This document shows, piece after piece, positions 61,886 to 64,000 of a DNA stretch of 64,000 nucleotides (position 1 is its first letter; the number at the start of each line of letters is the position of its first letter). The position numbers and the translations under genes are program-made. Source of the DNA: Sialis fuliginosa (lineage: Eukaryota; Arthropoda; Insecta; Megaloptera; Sialidae); contig OY540812.1 in assembly GCA_961205875.1 (NCBI GenBank), positions 18,290,001-18,354,000 of the forward strand, read 5' to 3'. The notes under the pieces are model-generated. The model was given only the letters and a program-made list of their open reading frames with translations. It had not been told where the DNA came from and ran no database searches.

Positions 61886-63132
61886 TACTATACCCTTTAC
61901 TGGTATATGATCAGAAATTATTCCTGGTATTAGTATAAATATAAAGTAATTGTACAAAATCAGTGAGATTGCAAACACTTTGAACAGAGTATTAATTCCA
62001 TAATATTCTATGAATTTATTTCGAAATTTTAAACAGTAGTACTTCAATTTACTAAAATACAATTGGTTGTCTAACTGTAATTTTTAATAAATGTCACCAT
62101 TGTTTTAATACCGTTGATACCCTTATTTAAAGTATAAAGTTAATTAACAAATTTTATTCAATCTATAAAATCAGACATGTAGAATATCGTTAGTTATCAA
62201 TATGTTGTTGATTAGTTTCCATTATACACAATAGATGGCTCTGCGCGCCATTTTGTTTTTAATTGTTGAAAATATAAAATCTTTCACAAATAGTGATTTA
62301 AAAAAATGTGTGATTTACATAAACTATCAATAAGAACAATCTTCAAAATATGAAATCATAAAAATAGGGGATCGTTTACGATAGTTGAATCGAATAAAAA
62401 CGAAATTAACCTTCGTGTAACAATAAAAGTCTATTGACACTAAAGTCTTTGTTATCTCGTGTCATTTTCAAACCCCTGGGGCTGATCTTGGGTGCGAAAT
62501 CAATTTTCATCATTTCGCTGATCTTTTGTGTCACTGTATATCAATTGTCCTCTTTCTTACACTCTCTTTCGCTTTTCGAAGGACGATCTTTGTATAATGA
62601 ATATTTTCTTCTTTTAAAAAAGATTGAAGGACCTCCTCAGTATTCATGACAGCTGTATTCGAATATAAAAAAATGCAAATTTAGTTTACGTTTCTGGTAT
62701 ACACTTAGGTATATATGTAATGTATAAATAAAATTGTTACGATTTAAATTTTCTTTAGGTATATGTATATGTTCAATTTATTTATATAAAGAATTGATGG
62801 TATTTTTTATAAATTACAATATTTTTCTATTAATTTAGATACACACGCGCAATTTGTTTTGTTTTTTTAATCTTCAAGATTCATTAATTTTGTAATGAGA
62901 CGTAATATGTATGTACATATATAATTTGAAACCCTTCCCGTCAAAAAAACATTTTATAACTTTTATATTTGTGTAGTGGGTTCACATATAATTCAGATAC
63001 ATATACGAGTATAAATATACTGTTATGTGTTGAGATTAAAGAACAAAGAAGCAGCATGTTCATGGACCACTGTCGAATACATATCGAGAAAATTTCAACA
63101 GAAAAGCTAGGAGCATAAAATAACTCTTTTGT
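61886..63132. other. Intergenic DNA, no supported gene
   Basis: Contains ggctctgcgcgccattttg at 62236 and a 71-aa plus frame at 62434-62649 that begins in T-rich DNA and has no recognisable domain. Confidence 0.35.
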
Positions 63133-63706
63133 CTACTTCCTCTTCCGCATACGTCGTTGCCCCTGTTTTTTGGCTGACTTCCAAAATCCTTGAAATATTA
63201 ATTTTGAACTCTTGAGCCTGATGTTTAGCAGAGACGTACATGAAAATCTCTAACGAAATTTAGCAATCTTTATTTAGATTGACAACAAATAATATTCAAA
63301 CTGAAACATATGTTGGCTTTGGCTGTGACTGTTACCATTCGGCAATGTGATTAAATAAATAATTTACCAAAATGGCCGCAACTAACAGCTGATCGATAAC
63401 CTCTGAATAAATAATTACGCTTGGTTTTGCATTTTATGGTAGTTCCATTAGCTGATTCGGTTATGTTTATTTGTTTTTGCATTCTTAACATGCATACGAA
63501 TAAAATTAATATTTCCTGGTTTTTGAAATGGTCACAATACGAAGAAGGAAGACAATTCCTTTGACCTGATCAATACAGCTTTTAAAATAGGTCGGGGCCA
63601 TTCGGGCGGTTCTGTGCGCCTCTCGTTGCTATGACGACGGTCACGCCGCCGTCTCTCCCCTCACCTTACCGCGGACACCAAGCAAACAGGGTATTCGCGA
63701 AAACAT
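63133..63706 (-). CDS. Speculative two-exon microprotein (30 aa)
   Basis: Minus-strand exon 63670-63706 reads MFSRIPCLLGVR and ends at a consensus-like donor (CGCG/gtaagg). After a 481-bp intron, exon 63133-63188 continues in phase as GFWKSAKKQGQRRMRKRK and then TAG. The N-terminus looks like a mitochondrial presequence and the tail is very basic, as in small ribosomal or nucleic-acid-binding proteins. The acceptor (atatttcaag) has a weak polypyrimidine tract, additional exons could be missing, and a second frame through 63113-63265 is also open. I do not recognise a family. Support is limited to splice-phase agreement and the GC-rich promoter-like setting. Confidence 0.2.
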
Positions 63707-63740
63707 CAAACGTAACCCTGGTGGCCAACAAACACACTAC
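63590..63740. promoter_or_regulatory. GC- and CpG-rich promoter-like patch
   Basis: A sharp GC-rich island in AT-rich DNA with many CpG dinucleotides (gacggtcacgccgccgtc, accgcggacacc). It holds gttgctatgac at 63625-63635, which resembles an RFX/X-box half-site. A cgataacc word resembling part of a DRE lies nearby at about 63395. It may be the promoter of a gene on either strand beyond or within the window edge. Confidence 0.35.
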
Positions 63741-64000
63741 CGTGTTACTATAAATGTGTCAAATGATAATTTTAACAATAAAAGTATATTTTTCATGAAT
63801 AAGTTTTATTTTTAATAAACATATACTTAAATAATACATAATAAAACTTGAATTTTGCAACAGTCATTATAATGCCAAGAAATTTTTCATATGGGATTAT
63901 TAATTTGCTTTTCACCAAACTCCCGAGAAGTTATCACATGTTATGTGAGAAAATTTTAAACTGGAACTTGATTCCACCTCTGGCTATGCCTGATATAAAT

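Noticed and set aside
63113-63265. Alternative minus-strand frame over the same exon as the microprotein (…AQEFKINISRILEVSQ…)
   Set aside because: Open for about 50 codons but with no acceptor in phase with the upstream MFSRIPCLLGVR exon; kept only as a competing reading.

Overview
The window looks like nuclear DNA of an insect. It is strongly AT-rich, genes are sparse and carry spliceosomal introns with GT..AG borders, and much of the space between them is short inverted-repeat DNA transposons (MITEs and fold-backs). The insect order is not proven. The phrase 'cggcttcgctcgcgtgg' and the CCGTCCGTCC-type repeats recall lepidopteran and related insect genomes, but that is from memory. There is no rRNA, CRISPR array or bacterial-type operon.

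Three protein-coding genes can be read exon by exon. (1) Plus strand, 19082-20095: mitochondrial ribosome recycling factor (Mrrf), four exons, 273 aa. (2) Minus strand, 36731 down to 25403 or 24906: a small secreted Gln/Gly/Phe-rich protein of unknown function. Its first coding exon is only 9 nt, its introns are about 2.8 and 8.3 kb or more, and it has two in-phase alternative last exons (88-aa and 64-aa products). A TATA box and a CAGT initiator lie at canonical spacing upstream. (3) Plus strand, 51341-55940: Atg13, the HORMA-domain subunit of the Atg1/ULK autophagy-initiation kinase complex, four exons, 443 aa. A fourth, speculative minus-strand model (30 aa, two exons) sits at 63133-63706 beside a GC-rich, promoter-like patch. 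The genes do not form a functional cluster.

Layout: 1-19 kb is repeat-rich and apparently gene-free. It holds a 1.3-kb fold-back, copies of a GGGTTCCGAAG-ended family, a 1.4-kb fold-back whose arms each carry a tRNA-like Pol III head, and several MITEs. 19-20.1 kb is Mrrf. 20.6-24.9 kb is mariner-like and hAT-like debris. 24.9-37 kb is the secreted-protein gene, with its promoter at the right end. 37-51 kb is AT-rich intergenic DNA with mariner-, PIF- and piggyBac-like MITEs and the largest GGGTTCCGAAG copy. 51.3-55.9 kb is Atg13. 56-64 kb is again repeat-rich, starting with a hAT-like element with a perfect 8-bp target-site duplication nested in an older repeat.

The strongest signals outside the ordinary gene models are the alternative terminal exons of the secreted-protein gene and the fold-back with convergent tRNA-like modules.
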